Assembly: GCA_913055655.1 (NCBI GenBank)
Contig: CAJXKA010000001.1
Span: 62,001-126,000 of the forward strand
DNA: 64,000 nucleotides
From: an uncultured Oceanospirillales bacterium
GTDB taxonomy: Bacteria; Pseudomonadota; Gammaproteobacteria; Xanthomonadales; SZUA-36
Reading direction: 5' to 3'
The translations under genes and the position numbers were made by a program. Each line of letters opens with the position of its first letter. Position 1 is the stretch's first letter. The notes under the pieces are model-generated. The model worked only from the letters and a program-made list of their open reading frames with translations. It made no database searches and was not told the origin of the DNA. Shown one piece after another: positions 32,157 to 41,472 of the stretch.

Positions 32157-33764
32157 CAGGTTCTGGTAGTTCGGCCCCGCGCCGCCCTCCGGCGTGACCC
32201 AGTTGATGATCTGGTACGGGTCCTTGATGTCGCAGGTTTTGCAGTGGACGCAGTTGGCCGCGTTGATCTGCAGGTGGCCCGGGCCGTCGTCGGGTATCCA
32301 TTCGTAGACGTTGGCGGGGCAGAAGCGGGTGCAGGGGTGGTCGTATTCCTCGCCGCACTTTTCCACGCACACATCCGGTTCCAGGACCTGCAGGTGGATG
32401 GGCTGGTCTTCGTCGTGCTCGGTGGCGGCGAAGTAGACCGAGGCCAGGCGGTCGCGCGGGGGCAGGTCGCGGTCGCCCCACTGGCGGTCCGGGGCGTCGT
32501 ATTCGGCCACTTTTTCCAGCGCCGAGTGGTCGGCGTGGTTGCTCAGCGTCCTGGGCAGTTTGCCGGCGGTGATCGTCTCGATCACGGCGGTCAGCAGGCC
32601 GCGTTTCAGGCCCTTGTTGAAGCCCGGGCGGATGTTGCGGACCTTGTGCAGCTCGGCGGCCACTTCCGAGGCGCGCAGTTTGGTGTCGAAGCCCTCGGCG
32701 GTCTTGCCGGCGTGCAGGTGCTCGGCGGCCAGCATGCCCGAACGCATGGCCTGGTGGGTGCCCTTGATCTTGGGCACGTTCAGCAGGCCGGCGGCGTCGC
32801 CGATGAGCAGGGCGCCGGGCATTTCCACCTTCGGCAGTGACTGGATACCGCCCTCGACCAGGGCGCGGGCGCCGCTGGAGATAATCTCGCCGCCTTCTAG
32901 CAGCTCGCGCATCTTCGGGTGGTTCTTGAACTGCTGGAAGGCTTCCCAGGGCTGGAATTCCGGGTCTTCGTAGTCGAGGCCGCAGACGAAGCCGACGGCG
33001 ATGCGGTCGTCGTCCAGGTGATAGACGAAGCTGCCGCCGTAGGTGGCCGGGTCCAGCGGCCAGCCGATGCTGTGCTGGATCTTGCCGGGTTGCGACTTGC
33101 CGGGCTTCACGCGCCACAGTTCCTTCATGCCGATGCCGTAGGTCTGCGGGTCGCTGTCGGCGTCGAGCTCGAATTTCCTGATCAGCTGCTTGCTCAGGTG
33201 ACCGCGGCAGCCCTCGGCCAGCACGGTCACCGGGGCGTGAATCTCAATGCCCTGCATGTAGGTGTCCTTGTGCGAGCCATCGCGCGCCACGCCCATGTCC
33301 CCGATGATGACACCACCGACCGCGCCGTTGTCATCGTAGTGGACACCGGCGGCGGCGTAGCCCGGGAAGATATCGACACCGGCGGCCTCGGCGTGTTCGG
33401 CCAGCCAGGCGCAGGTGGCGCCGAGCGAGACGATAACGTTGCCGTGGTTGTTCTGCTGCGGCGGTGTGGGCAGCTTGCGGCCGCCCTCGGCGTCCAGCCA
33501 CCAGAATTCGTCGTCTTTCGCATCCACGCAGATCGGCGGCGGGTTGTCGCGCCAGCCGGGGAGCAGTTCATCCAGCGGCGCGGTTTCGATGACGGCGCCG
33601 GACAGGACGTGGGCGCCGATTTCCGAGGCTTTTTCGATGACTGCCACGGACAGCGAGTCGTCCAGTTGCCGGAGTCGCAGCGCGCAGGCCAGGCCGGCCG
33701 GTCCGCCGCCCACGACGACGACGTCGTAGGGCATCACTTCGCGCGGGTTTTCGGTGTCTTCCAT
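32154..33764 (-). CDS. electron-transfer flavoprotein:ubiquinone oxidoreductase (ETF-QO)
   Basis: 536 residues. FAD-binding GGGPAGLACALRL near residue 18, a middle domain with GAHVLSGAVIE and GMKELWRVKPGKSQPG, GDAAGLLNVPKIKGTHQAMR near 320, and a C-terminal 4Fe-4S cluster (CGEEYDHPCTRFCPANVYEW, then CVHCKTCDIKDPYQIINW). It takes electrons from EtfAB and reduces ubiquinone at the membrane. It lies upstream of etfB in the same direction, separated by the repeat-bordered insert, so the original operon has probably been split. Confidence 0.96.
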   Translation of the reverse strand: MEDTENPREVMPYDVVVVGGGPAGLACALRLRQLDDSLSVAVIEKASEIGAHVLSGAVIETAPLDELLPGWRDNPPPICVDAKDDEFWWLDAEGGRKLPTPPQQNNHGNVIVSLGATCAWLAEHAEAAGVDIFPGYAAAGVHYDDNGAVGGVIIGDMGVARDGSHKDTYMQGIEIHAPVTVLAEGCRGHLSKQLIRKFELDADSDPQTYGIGMKELWRVKPGKSQPGKIQHSIGWPLDPATYGGSFVYHLDDDRIAVGFVCGLDYEDPEFQPWEAFQQFKNHPKMRELLEGGEIISSGARALVEGGIQSLPKVEMPGALLIGDAAGLLNVPKIKGTHQAMRSGMLAAEHLHAGKTAEGFDTKLRASEVAAELHKVRNIRPGFNKGLKRGLLTAVIETITAGKLPRTLSNHADHSALEKVAEYDAPDRQWGDRDLPPRDRLASVYFAATEHDEDQPIHLQVLEPDVCVEKCGEEYDHPCTRFCPANVYEWIPDDGPGHLQINAANCVHCKTCDIKDPYQIINWVTPEGGAGPNYQNL

Positions 33765-33874
33765 GCGTTTGGGGTCCCTGCGGGTGAGGCCGACGATTAT
33801 ATCGGCATTCTTGTTTTATACTGAAACCCGACTGGTGAATACCGGCCCTGGCGTCGGCAAAGGGAATTTACGGC

Positions 33875-34237
33875 ATGGACATGCTCAACTATTTCAGCGA
33901 CTGGGACGACGTGGTCGAGTTTCCGAAAAAGTCCCGGATTTTTGGCGAGATGGATCGCGCCGATTACATGTACGTCATCATCGAGGGCGAAGTGGAAGTG
34001 ACGCTTCGCGGCGAGCCGCTGGGCGCGGAAATCGAGGGCGGCATTTTCGGCGAGATGGCGATGATCAACTCGGCCCTGCGCAGCGCCACGGCGACGGCCC
34101 TGCGGCCGGTGCGGGCGGCGCGCGTCGACCGCGATAATTTCCGGCGCATCGTGAAGGACAATCCCGACTTTGCACTCCATATCATGGCGGTCATGGCGAA
34201 CCGGCTGCGGGTCGCTGACCAGGTCATCGCCGGATAG
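33875..34237 (+). CDS. cyclic-nucleotide-binding-domain protein
   Basis: 120 residues, a single CNB domain: VIIEGEVEVTLRGEPLGAEI, then the phosphate-binding-cassette-like GGIFGEMAMINSALRSATAT and VDRDNFRRIVKDNPDFALHI. There is no DNA-binding or other output domain, so it may sense cAMP or act as a subunit. The Arg of the classical cassette (RSA) is present. It is monocistronic and reads towards the GH95 gene. Confidence 0.86.
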   Translation: MDMLNYFSDWDDVVEFPKKSRIFGEMDRADYMYVIIEGEVEVTLRGEPLGAEIEGGIFGEMAMINSALRSATATALRPVRAARVDRDNFRRIVKDNPDFALHIMAVMANRLRVADQVIAG

Positions 34238-34241
34238 CTTG

Positions 34242-34361
34242 TCGCGGGGCGTGGTCGGGTTGTCTATACCCCGGACTCGCTGTGAATACATCCCTGTACG
34301 CTCATCGGCGGCATCCCTGCCGCCGAAGGTCCGGGGTATAGACAACCCGACCCCGCCGCGA
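34242..34361. repeat. long inverted repeat with nested hairpin
   Basis: The arms 34242-34276 and 34329-34361 pair over about 33 bp with one two-base gap. The loop of about 52 nt contains a second perfect 8-bp hairpin (CGGCGGCA-TCCC-TGCCGCCG, 34306-34325). It lies between convergent genes and could end transcription in both directions, or be a repetitive extragenic element. Confidence 0.8.
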
Positions 34362-34372
34362 GACGCTTTTGC

Positions 34373-34436
34373 CGTCTCACCGTCTCACCGTCTCACCGTC
34401 TCACCGTCTCACCGTCTCACCGTCTCACCGTCTCAC
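34373..34436 (+). repeat. octamer tandem repeat (CGTCTCAC)8
   Basis: Eight perfect copies of CGTCTCAC, followed by CACTCACC, just beyond the stop codon of the GH95 gene. Such short repeats slip easily during replication. No function is evident. Confidence 0.9.
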
Positions 34437-34439
34437 CAC

Positions 34440-36839
34440 TCACCGGCAGTCGGTCGGCTCCCACGTATACGACTCACCTATTTCGAGATGCAACGCTTCA
34501 GTGGTGTCGCCGTAGCGCAGGCGGGTGGGCTTGCCCAGACTTGAGGTCAACGTCGCGCTGACCAGGCAGCCGTTGGCCCATTCCAGGTCGACGTCGAAGC
34601 CGCCGCGGGCGCGCAGGCCGGAGATTTTGCCGTCCGGCCAGGCCGAGGGCAGGGCGGGCAGCAGTTCTATTTCGAAGCGCAGGTCGCTGCCGGCCGGGTC
34701 GTCGTCGTTCAGGCGCACGTGGCTTTGCATCAGCATCTCGGTGATGGCCGAGGTGCCGCCGAAGTTGCCGTCGATCTGGAACGGCGGGTGGGCGTCGAAC
34801 AGGTTGGGGTAGCTGCGCTCGGGGCTCAGCAGGTGTTTCAGGATGTTATGCGCACGGTCGCCGTTGAGCAGGCGCGCCCACAGGTTGATGCGCCAGGCAA
34901 TCGCCCAGCCGGTGGTGATGTCGCCGCGGCGGTCCAGGGTGACGCGGGCGGCGTCGGCCAGTGCCGGGGTGCCGCGCGGGGTGATCTGCGCACCGGGCTG
35001 CACGGCATACAGGTGCGAGACGTGGCGGTGGTCCGGCTCCGGCACCTGGCTGTCCCAGTCGTCGCGCCATTCCTGCAGCTGGCCGTCGGCGCCGATGCGG
35101 TCAGGCGCCAGTTTCGAGCGGGTTTCCAGCACAGTGGCGGCAAACTCAGCATCGCGGTCCAGCAGCCGCGCGGCCGCGGCGGTCTGGGCGAACAGGTCGC
35201 GCAGGATCTGGTTGTCCATGGCCGGGCCCAGGGCGATGGAGACCTCGGGGTGGTGGGCGTTCTCCGGCGAGTTCGTGGGGCCGGTGGCGAGATACCGGCC
35301 GTCCTCGACGGGCTGCAGGTTCTCGATGAAGAACTGCGAGGCGCCTTTGAAGATCGGGTAGGCCTGCTCGAGGAATTCCAGGTCGCCGCCGTAGAGGTAA
35401 TGCTCCCACAGGTGCGTGGTCAGCCAGGCGCCGCCCAGTGGCCACATGCCCCAGAACGCGCCGTCGATGGGACCGGTGGCGCGCCACAGGTCGACGTTGT
35501 GGTGCGTGACCCAGCCGCCGCTGCCGTAGTGCTCGCGCGCGAACACCGCGCCGCGCTCGGCGATCTCGCCCACCATGCGGTGCAGCGGTTCGGTCAGCTC
35601 GGGCAACGCGGTCGGCTCGGCCGGCCAGTAGTTCATCTCGGTATTGATGTTGATGGTGTACTTCGAGCCCCACGGCGGCGTGGTCGAGGCGTTCCAGATG
35701 CCCTGCAGATTGGCGGGCTGGCTGCCGGGCCGCGAGCTGCCGATCAGCAGGTAGCGGCCGTAGTCGTAGTACAGCGCCGCCAGGGCCTCGTCGCCGCCGT
35801 CGGCGTAGCGGGCGATGCGCTCGTCGGTGGGCAGGTCGGCCGCCGCGGTGCGGCCCAGGTCCAGTCGCGAACGCTGGAACAGGCGCTGGTGGTCGTTGAT
35901 GTGGTCGGCGCGCATGTCCGCCCAGCTGCGCTGCGCGGCGGCCTCGATGGCCGCGGTGGTGAGCGCATCCGGATCACCGCTGATGTCGTCGTAGCGCCTG
36001 TAGCTGGTGGCCGCGGCAATCAGCAGCGTCACCCCGGCGCTGCCGGACACGTGCAGCTGCTGGCCGGTGGCGGAAATGCTCGCCTCCGGGTTGTCGGGCA
36101 GCACTTTCACGCGCGCCTGGTAGGTCAGCGCCCCGTCGATGCCGAACATGCCCTCGTTGCGGCCCTCCAGCAGCAGGGTGCCGTCGTCCGTGGTGCGGGC
36201 ATTGGCCGGCATCGGTGTCTGGAAGCCCAGCGAAAAGCCCAGCCAGCCGGGCTCGTCCGGGTTGTCGACCTTCGTCGATTCCATGCGCACCACGATCACG
36301 TCGTCGACCGCGCTGGCCAGCACCTGGCGCACGACCTGGTTGCCGCCGACCTGGAACTTCGTGGTCGCGATGGCGGTGTCCAGGTCCAGCTCACGTTCGT
36401 ACTCGAAGGCGTATTCGCTGGGCGCCATGGAAATGAACAGGCTGCCGACGGTCTGGTAGGACGGCTGTCGAATCGGCACCGACATGAACTTGTCCTGCAC
36501 CAGCGCCTGGGCCTCGGCGTACTGTTCCTCGGCCAGCAGGCGACGGATTTCCGGCAGCGCGTCGAGCGCCTCGGGGTTGGCGGGGTTGTACGGGCCGCCG
36601 GCCCACAGCGTGTCCTCGTTCAGCTGCAGCCGCTCGGTGGTGACGCCGCCAAACACCATCGCGCCCAGGCGGCCGTTGCCGACGGGCAGGGCCTCGATCC
36701 ACTCGCTGGCGGGTTCGTCGTACCAGAGGCGGGCCGGTGGCGGTTCGCCGCTGCCGGACTGGGCGTGGACGGGGGCCTGCAGCAGCAGGGCCAGCGTGGC
36801 CGCGAGCAGGCGGCAGATAAGTGGGCGATGATTGTTCAT
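34440..36839 (-). CDS. secreted GH95 alpha-L-fucosidase-like glycoside hydrolase
   Basis: 799 residues. A signal peptide (1-26, ending VHAQ) precedes the GH95 N-terminal domain ([36 protein letters not shown] near 70). The (alpha/alpha)6 catalytic domain has [18 protein letters not shown] near 400, [17 protein letters not shown], and [18 protein letters not shown] near 695. It removes alpha-L-fucose or alpha-L-galactose from glycans in the periplasm or outside. It is convergent with the CNB gene and lies next to a sulfatase and a GH172 gene. Confidence 0.92.
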   Translation of the reverse strand: MNNHRPLICRLLAATLALLLQAPVHAQSGSGEPPPARLWYDEPASEWIEALPVGNGRLGAMVFGGVTTERLQLNEDTLWAGGPYNPANPEALDALPEIRRLLAEEQYAEAQALVQDKFMSVPIRQPSYQTVGSLFISMAPSEYAFEYERELDLDTAIATTKFQVGGNQVVRQVLASAVDDVIVVRMESTKVDNPDEPGWLGFSLGFQTPMPANARTTDDGTLLLEGRNEGMFGIDGALTYQARVKVLPDNPEASISATGQQLHVSGSAGVTLLIAAATSYRRYDDISGDPDALTTAAIEAAAQRSWADMRADHINDHQRLFQRSRLDLGRTAAADLPTDERIARYADGGDEALAALYYDYGRYLLIGSSRPGSQPANLQGIWNASTTPPWGSKYTININTEMNYWPAEPTALPELTEPLHRMVGEIAERGAVFAREHYGSGGWVTHHNVDLWRATGPIDGAFWGMWPLGGAWLTTHLWEHYLYGGDLEFLEQAYPIFKGASQFFIENLQPVEDGRYLATGPTNSPENAHHPEVSIALGPAMDNQILRDLFAQTAAAARLLDRDAEFAATVLETRSKLAPDRIGADGQLQEWRDDWDSQVPEPDHRHVSHLYAVQPGAQITPRGTPALADAARVTLDRRGDITTGWAIAWRINLWARLLNGDRAHNILKHLLSPERSYPNLFDAHPPFQIDGNFGGTSAITEMLMQSHVRLNDDDPAGSDLRFEIELLPALPSAWPDGKISGLRARGGFDVDLEWANGCLVSATLTSSLGKPTRLRYGDTTEALHLEIGESYTWEPTDCR

Positions 36840-36990
36840 GGCCGCATGATAGCGACAAGCGGCCGCCAGGTCAGCGCATCAATGACCCTGGTCAATTCCT
36901 GTTCCATATCGATGTGCTAGATTTTAAATAGCGCTTATAGAAGTATCGCGTTCCTGGAATGTCCGGGACGTTCTGCGGGAGGATTCATCC

Positions 36991-39309
36991 ATGAAAGCAC
37001 GTGATTTACTGGCGGTTCTTATTGTCAGCGGCGTCCTGTCCCCGGCGGCGATGTCACAGGCGCCAAAAACCCGGACCGTCGAGGGGTTCGATGGTGTGAT
37101 CGCCGAGCGGTACGAGGATTCGACGCCGGCCTGGCCCGCGGACGCGAAACGCCCAGCCGCGGACGCGCCGAACGTGCTGCTCATCCTGCTGGACGATGCC
37201 GGGTATGGTCACCTGGGCGCCTACGGCGGACTGACCGAGACGCCCAACATCGACCGGCTCGCGGCCGGGGGGCTGCTGTACAACAACTTTCACACCACGG
37301 CGCTGTGTTCGCCTTCACGCGCGTCCATCCTGTCCGGTCGCAATCACCATTCGATCGGGTTGGGCTCCCACGCGATCACCGCGATGCCGTTCCCCGGCTA
37401 TTCGGGGCGGGTGCCGCTGTCGGCCCAGGAGGTGGCACGCATTGCCCAGGATGAAGGCTGGACAACCTACGCCCTCGGCAAGTGGGATCACACGCCCACG
37501 TTCATGGTTCACCAGGTTGGCCCGTTCACTTACTGGCCGACGAACGACGGCTTCGATCACACCTACACGTTCATGGCCGCGGATGCGAACAACTTCACCC
37601 CCGTGATGTACGAGGGTCACACACCGGTCGAACCGGCGCGTGGGCGAGCGGACTATCACCTCTCGACCGACATGGCCGACAAGGCCATACGCTACGTCAC
37701 CGGCCAGAAGTCCATCGATCCGGAGCGTCCGTTCTTCATGTTCTGGGCGCCGGGCGCCGTGCATGCCCCGCACCATGCCCCGCAGGCATACCTGGACAAG
37801 TACAGGGGACGGTTCGACATGGGTTGGGACAGGGCCCGCGAGATGATTCACCAGCGCCAGCTGGAGATGGGCGTCATCCCGCCCGGCACGAAGCTGACCG
37901 AGCGACCGGACGACATCCCGGCCTGGGACAGCCTGGGCGACGACGAGAAGAAGGTGTATGCGCGGCAGATGGAGGCCTTCGCCGCTCAGCTCGATCACGT
38001 CGACATGGAGATCGGGCGCATGATCGCCGCGCTGGAACGAATCGGCGAACTGGATAACACCCTGATCATCGTCAGCTCGGACAACGGTTCGAGCGCCGAG
38101 GGCGGGTTGTCCGGCACGCACAACGAGATGCTGCTCGTCAACAACCTGCAGACCGATCTCGAGGAGAATCTCGCACGACTTGACGAGTGGGGCCAGGAGG
38201 CGACCAACAACCACTTCCATGCCGGTTGGGCGATGGCGGGCAATACCCCGTTCAGGTACTTCAAGCAGGTCGTCCACCGGGGCGGCATGCAGGACCCGCT
38301 GATCATGCACTGGCCCGCAGGAATCGAGGCGCAGGGTGAGATCCGCGACCAGTATCACCACATCATCGACATCACGCCGACGATCATGGACGTCCTGGGC
38401 CTTGAGGCGCCCGAGACCATCGACGGCATCGAGCAGATGCCCATGGACGGCGTCAGCATGACGTATTCGTTTGACGACGCCGACGCGCCGGACCGGCGCA
38501 CCCGACAGTACTACGAGCTGTTCGGTAACCGGGCCATGTACCTGGATGGCTGGAAGGCGGTCACGATACACGGCAACCGTATGCCCTGGATCATCGCCGG
38601 GACGTACCCGTTCGAGGACGACGTGTGGGAGCTCTACCACGTGGAAGAGGATTTCTCGGAGTCGGAGAACCTGGCTGACGAGTACCCGGAAAAACTGGAG
38701 GCGCTGAAAGCCGCCTGGGACGAAGACGCCTGGAAATACAATGTCTACCCGCTGTACGACGACATTGCCGCCAGGCTGACCAACGTCGTCAAGCAGTTTG
38801 CCCCGGTGCGGCCGGAGTACATCTACTATCCGCCGGGCGCGGTCCGCATCGCCGAGCCGTATTCACCACCGGTGAAGAACCGAGACCATACCCTGACCGC
38901 ATACGCGGTGATCCCGGAAGGTGGCGCCGAGGGCGTGCTGGTGTGCTCGGGCGGGCTGTACGGCGGCTACGCGTTCTACGTTTCCGGCAACCGGCTGGCC
39001 TACGAGTACAACGCGTTCAACGAGGACCGCTACCAGGTCAAGTCCGCCGGACCGTTGCCCACGGGCGAAGTGGAACTCAGGGCCGAGTACGAGGCCGTCG
39101 GGCCGCAGTCCGGCAAGGTGACGCTGTTCGTCAACGGCGAGATGGTCGGTGAAGGGACCGTGGACCGGACCATGCCGGGCACGTTCTCCCTGTCGGAGAC
39201 CTTCGATGTCGGGACGGACACCGGCACGCCCGTTTCGCATGATTACACGCGCGACGGGGCCGACTTCAGCGGCGAGCTGGACCGGGTCGTCGTGTCACTG
39301 GCGCAATGA
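36991..39309 (+). CDS. secreted arylsulfatase (sulfatase family S1)
   Basis: 772 residues with a signal peptide (1-22). Metal-binding LLILLDDAGYGHLGAYGG begins near residue 63. The catalytic Cys106 in ALCSPSRASILSG becomes formylglycine. LGKWDHTP near 160, SSDNGSSAEGG near 360 and a C-terminal beta domain follow. It is probably of the subgroup that includes large marine arylsulfatases. The start ATG has GGGAGGA nearby. Together with GH95 it suggests use of sulfated glycans. No sulfatase-maturing enzyme is visible in the window. Confidence 0.93.
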   Translation: MKARDLLAVLIVSGVLSPAAMSQAPKTRTVEGFDGVIAERYEDSTPAWPADAKRPAADAPNVLLILLDDAGYGHLGAYGGLTETPNIDRLAAGGLLYNNFHTTALCSPSRASILSGRNHHSIGLGSHAITAMPFPGYSGRVPLSAQEVARIAQDEGWTTYALGKWDHTPTFMVHQVGPFTYWPTNDGFDHTYTFMAADANNFTPVMYEGHTPVEPARGRADYHLSTDMADKAIRYVTGQKSIDPERPFFMFWAPGAVHAPHHAPQAYLDKYRGRFDMGWDRAREMIHQRQLEMGVIPPGTKLTERPDDIPAWDSLGDDEKKVYARQMEAFAAQLDHVDMEIGRMIAALERIGELDNTLIIVSSDNGSSAEGGLSGTHNEMLLVNNLQTDLEENLARLDEWGQEATNNHFHAGWAMAGNTPFRYFKQVVHRGGMQDPLIMHWPAGIEAQGEIRDQYHHIIDITPTIMDVLGLEAPETIDGIEQMPMDGVSMTYSFDDADAPDRRTRQYYELFGNRAMYLDGWKAVTIHGNRMPWIIAGTYPFEDDVWELYHVEEDFSESENLADEYPEKLEALKAAWDEDAWKYNVYPLYDDIAARLTNVVKQFAPVRPEYIYYPPGAVRIAEPYSPPVKNRDHTLTAYAVIPEGGAEGVLVCSGGLYGGYAFYVSGNRLAYEYNAFNEDRYQVKSAGPLPTGEVELRAEYEAVGPQSGKVTLFVNGEMVGEGTVDRTMPGTFSLSETFDVGTDTGTPVSHDYTRDGADFSGELDRVVVSLAQ

Positions 39310-39395
39310 CGCGCGGCGGCAGATTCCGCGTGCGCGGCCATGGGCGCTGACAGCACGGCGGTGGCCAGGACCAGGCCCGCCAGCGCGCGCATCAT
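39243..39395 (-). pseudogene. truncated gene: signal peptide only
   Basis: The frame reads MMRALAGLVLATAVLSAPMA then AHAESAAARHC and stops at TAA after 50 codons. The first 23 residues are a perfect signal peptide (AHA cleavage). The mature part is lost, and the rest of the frame is antisense to the 3' end of the sulfatase gene. Its ATG overlaps the TGA of the alpha/beta-hydrolase (ATGA), so it was the next gene in that operon. Confidence 0.6.
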
Positions 39396-40363
39396 GACCA
39401 GGCCCCGCGATCGATGAAGTCCCGGACGATGGCGCGGGCCTCGTCCGCCTCGGGGATGCCTGGTGTGACTACCGGGAACGAGTGGTAGAGCCCGTCGAAC
39501 ACGCGCAGCACGGACCGGTGGCCGGCGGCGCGCAGGCGGTGGTGCAGGCGCAGGCTGTCGGAGAGCAGGATCTCGCGGGTGCCGCAGATGATCAGCGTGG
39601 CCGGGAATCCGGCCTTGAAACCGGCCTGGAAATCGGTGTTCAGGGGGGATGCCGCCGGGCCGGCCGGGTCGTCACCCGCGTAGGCCGCGGCGCAGCGGTC
39701 CAGCATGCCGGTCCAGCGCAGCATCGGGTCGTGCGCGGCCATCGTTTCGCGGCTGTCGCCGGTGCCGGCAAGATCCAGCCAGGGCGAGAACAGCGAGACG
39801 CTCTCCGGTCGTGGTCCGCCCGCACTGATCATCGCCAGGGTCGCGGCCACGGCCAGCCCGCCCCCGGCGGAATCTCCGGCCAGGTGGAACGGCCCCCGTT
39901 TACGCAGGATGGCCTGTAGCGCGCGCGTCACGGCTGGCACGGTCTCGTCCACGCGCGCGGTGGGTGCGAGCGTGTAGTCCAGCGACAGCACCTCGCGACC
40001 CAGGGCGGCGGCCAGCGGCAGGCTGGCCGGCAGCGAGGAACGCGCCGAGTAGGTGGTGTAACCGCCGCCGTGCAGGAACACCAGTGGTGCCGGGGCGTGT
40101 GCAGGGTCGGGCCCGCCGTTGTCCTGGAGCCCCGCCGGCCGCAGGCGCAGCGCGGGCATGTCATCGAACGAGGCTTCAACGATATCGACGTGGTGAGCGG
40201 CGATGGCGTCGTCGACCCGCGGTGCCATGCGTGATTCCACGAACGCCTGCAAGGCCGCCCAGCCGGAAACGTCATCGGCCGCGGGCAGCGGGTCGAGGGC
40301 CTGGCCGCGCTGCTGTCGGAACTGGTCGATGGCCGCGCGGGCCTCGGCAGAAATGCCGCTCAT
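39392..40363 (-). CDS. alpha/beta-hydrolase, hormone-sensitive-lipase family
   Basis: 323 residues from MSGISAEARA. The HSL motif appears as VFLHGGGYTTYSARS near residue 95 (HGGG oxyanion hole), the nucleophile Ser as LAGDSAGGGLAVAATL near 165 and the Asp/His partners near DGLYHSFPVV. It hydrolyses carboxyl esters, possibly acetyl groups on glycans. It overlaps the GH172 gene by 4 nt (ATGA) and is its operon partner. Confidence 0.9.
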   Translation of the reverse strand: MSGISAEARAAIDQFRQQRGQALDPLPAADDVSGWAALQAFVESRMAPRVDDAIAAHHVDIVEASFDDMPALRLRPAGLQDNGGPDPAHAPAPLVFLHGGGYTTYSARSSLPASLPLAAALGREVLSLDYTLAPTARVDETVPAVTRALQAILRKRGPFHLAGDSAGGGLAVAATLAMISAGGPRPESVSLFSPWLDLAGTGDSRETMAAHDPMLRWTGMLDRCAAAYAGDDPAGPAASPLNTDFQAGFKAGFPATLIICGTREILLSDSLRLHHRLRAAGHRSVLRVFDGLYHSFPVVTPGIPEADEARAIVRDFIDRGAWS

Positions 40364-41463
40364 GTTTCGGGGTCGGGGTTCGTGGGCTTGTCGCTGGGCG
40401 CCGGGTCGGGCAGGTCGGCCAGGCACATGGCCGGTTCCGGGCAGGCGGGCACCGGCGCGGATGGCGTGGCCTGGTACCAGAACGCGGCCGCTGACCAGTC
40501 GTCGGCGCGCTCGAACAGCTCGGCCTTGTAGTCTTCGATGGTGCGGGCCTGGTAGGTGGGCTGGTGACCGATCTGCTGGATGGTGATTTTCATGCGCTCG
40601 CGGCAGACGATGGGGTCGGCCCCGTGCCAGCGATACAGCGAGACGCGCCCCGTGTCGGCGTCGTCTTCACCCTCGCGCCAGGCGCAGCCGTGGTGCTGGA
40701 AGGCCTCGGCCTGGATGCCCCAGGCCTGGCCGACATAGTCCTCGGCGCCGGTACCGCAGATTGTCGGCCATTCATCGTCGCCGTCCAGGTAGACCTTCAT
40801 TTCACCCTCGCCCCACCACAGCGGGTCCAGCGGGCGCACGCCGAGCACGCAGCCGAGGTACCGGATGCGGCCTTCGCGTTCGGGCAGGATCTCGAAATCG
40901 CGGCCAACGGTGGTCGGGTTTTCGCGCCGGAAGCACGCGTGCAGGCGGCCGACGTCGTCGGCATGGTCGTCGCCCAGGGTGTAGTCGACCTGGTAGAACA
41001 GCGGCAGGCGCGCGCCGGAGCGGTTGTGGAACTCGATGCGCGCCGCGCGGGTGAACGGCATGGGCACCCAGCTGTTCATGGCGCGGGTCGAGCCCACCGA
41101 GTGCATGGCCGACTGGAAGCCGTTGCAGCGGCCGTGGGCGAAACCGAAGAACTCGCCCACCGGGATGTCGACGGACGGGTGGGCCTGGCCATCCCAGAAA
41201 ATCCGGATCACCGAGCCGCGCAGCAGCTGTGGCTTGTCGTGCATGGTCATCCAGATATGACGGATGGTGCCGCGGCCGCTGATGTCGGCCAGCACGACCG
41301 TTTCGCCGTCGTGCACGTGGCGCACCGGGTCGCCCTTGCGGCCGGGGCCCAGCGGGCTGGCAGCCGTGCCGCCGCGGCCGGGGGCGCCGGAGGGATTCTC
41401 GAACGAGATTGAGCGTGATTCCAGTCCTTCCGGAACCAGGTAGGGCGCATGTTGGAACGGCAT
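40360..41463 (-). CDS. GH172 (DUF2961) glycoside hydrolase-like protein
   Basis: 367 residues. The jelly-roll fold typical of DUF2961 shows ISGRGTIRHIWMTM near 73, LRIFWDG-like RIFWDGQAHPSVDIPVGEFF near 95 and the catalytic-type CGTGAEDYVGQAWG near 255. GH172 enzymes act on furanosidic glycans such as D-fructofuranosides and arabinans. No signal peptide is visible, so it is cytoplasmic or exported by other means. It overlaps the hydrolase gene and lies 10 nt after the M28 gene. Confidence 0.87.
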   Translation of the reverse strand: MPFQHAPYLVPEGLESRSISFENPSGAPGRGGTAASPLGPGRKGDPVRHVHDGETVVLADISGRGTIRHIWMTMHDKPQLLRGSVIRIFWDGQAHPSVDIPVGEFFGFAHGRCNGFQSAMHSVGSTRAMNSWVPMPFTRAARIEFHNRSGARLPLFYQVDYTLGDDHADDVGRLHACFRRENPTTVGRDFEILPEREGRIRYLGCVLGVRPLDPLWWGEGEMKVYLDGDDEWPTICGTGAEDYVGQAWGIQAEAFQHHGCAWREGEDDADTGRVSLYRWHGADPIVCRERMKITIQQIGHQPTYQARTIEDYKAELFERADDWSAAAFWYQATPSAPVPACPEPAMCLADLPDPAPSDKPTNPDPET

Positions 41464-41472
41464 GGGATGTCC

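Noticed and set aside
34373-34446. CRISPR-like array
   Set aside because: The repeats are 8 bp and directly adjacent without spacers, so this is a simple tandem repeat.
34719-36920. 733-codon plus-strand ORF opposite the GH95 gene
   Set aside because: Antisense shadow with Gln/Val/Arg-rich low-complexity translation; the minus frame has clear GH95 motifs.
37315-38640. 441-codon minus-strand ORF opposite the sulfatase
   Set aside because: Shadow ORF; the sulfatase signature is on the plus strand.
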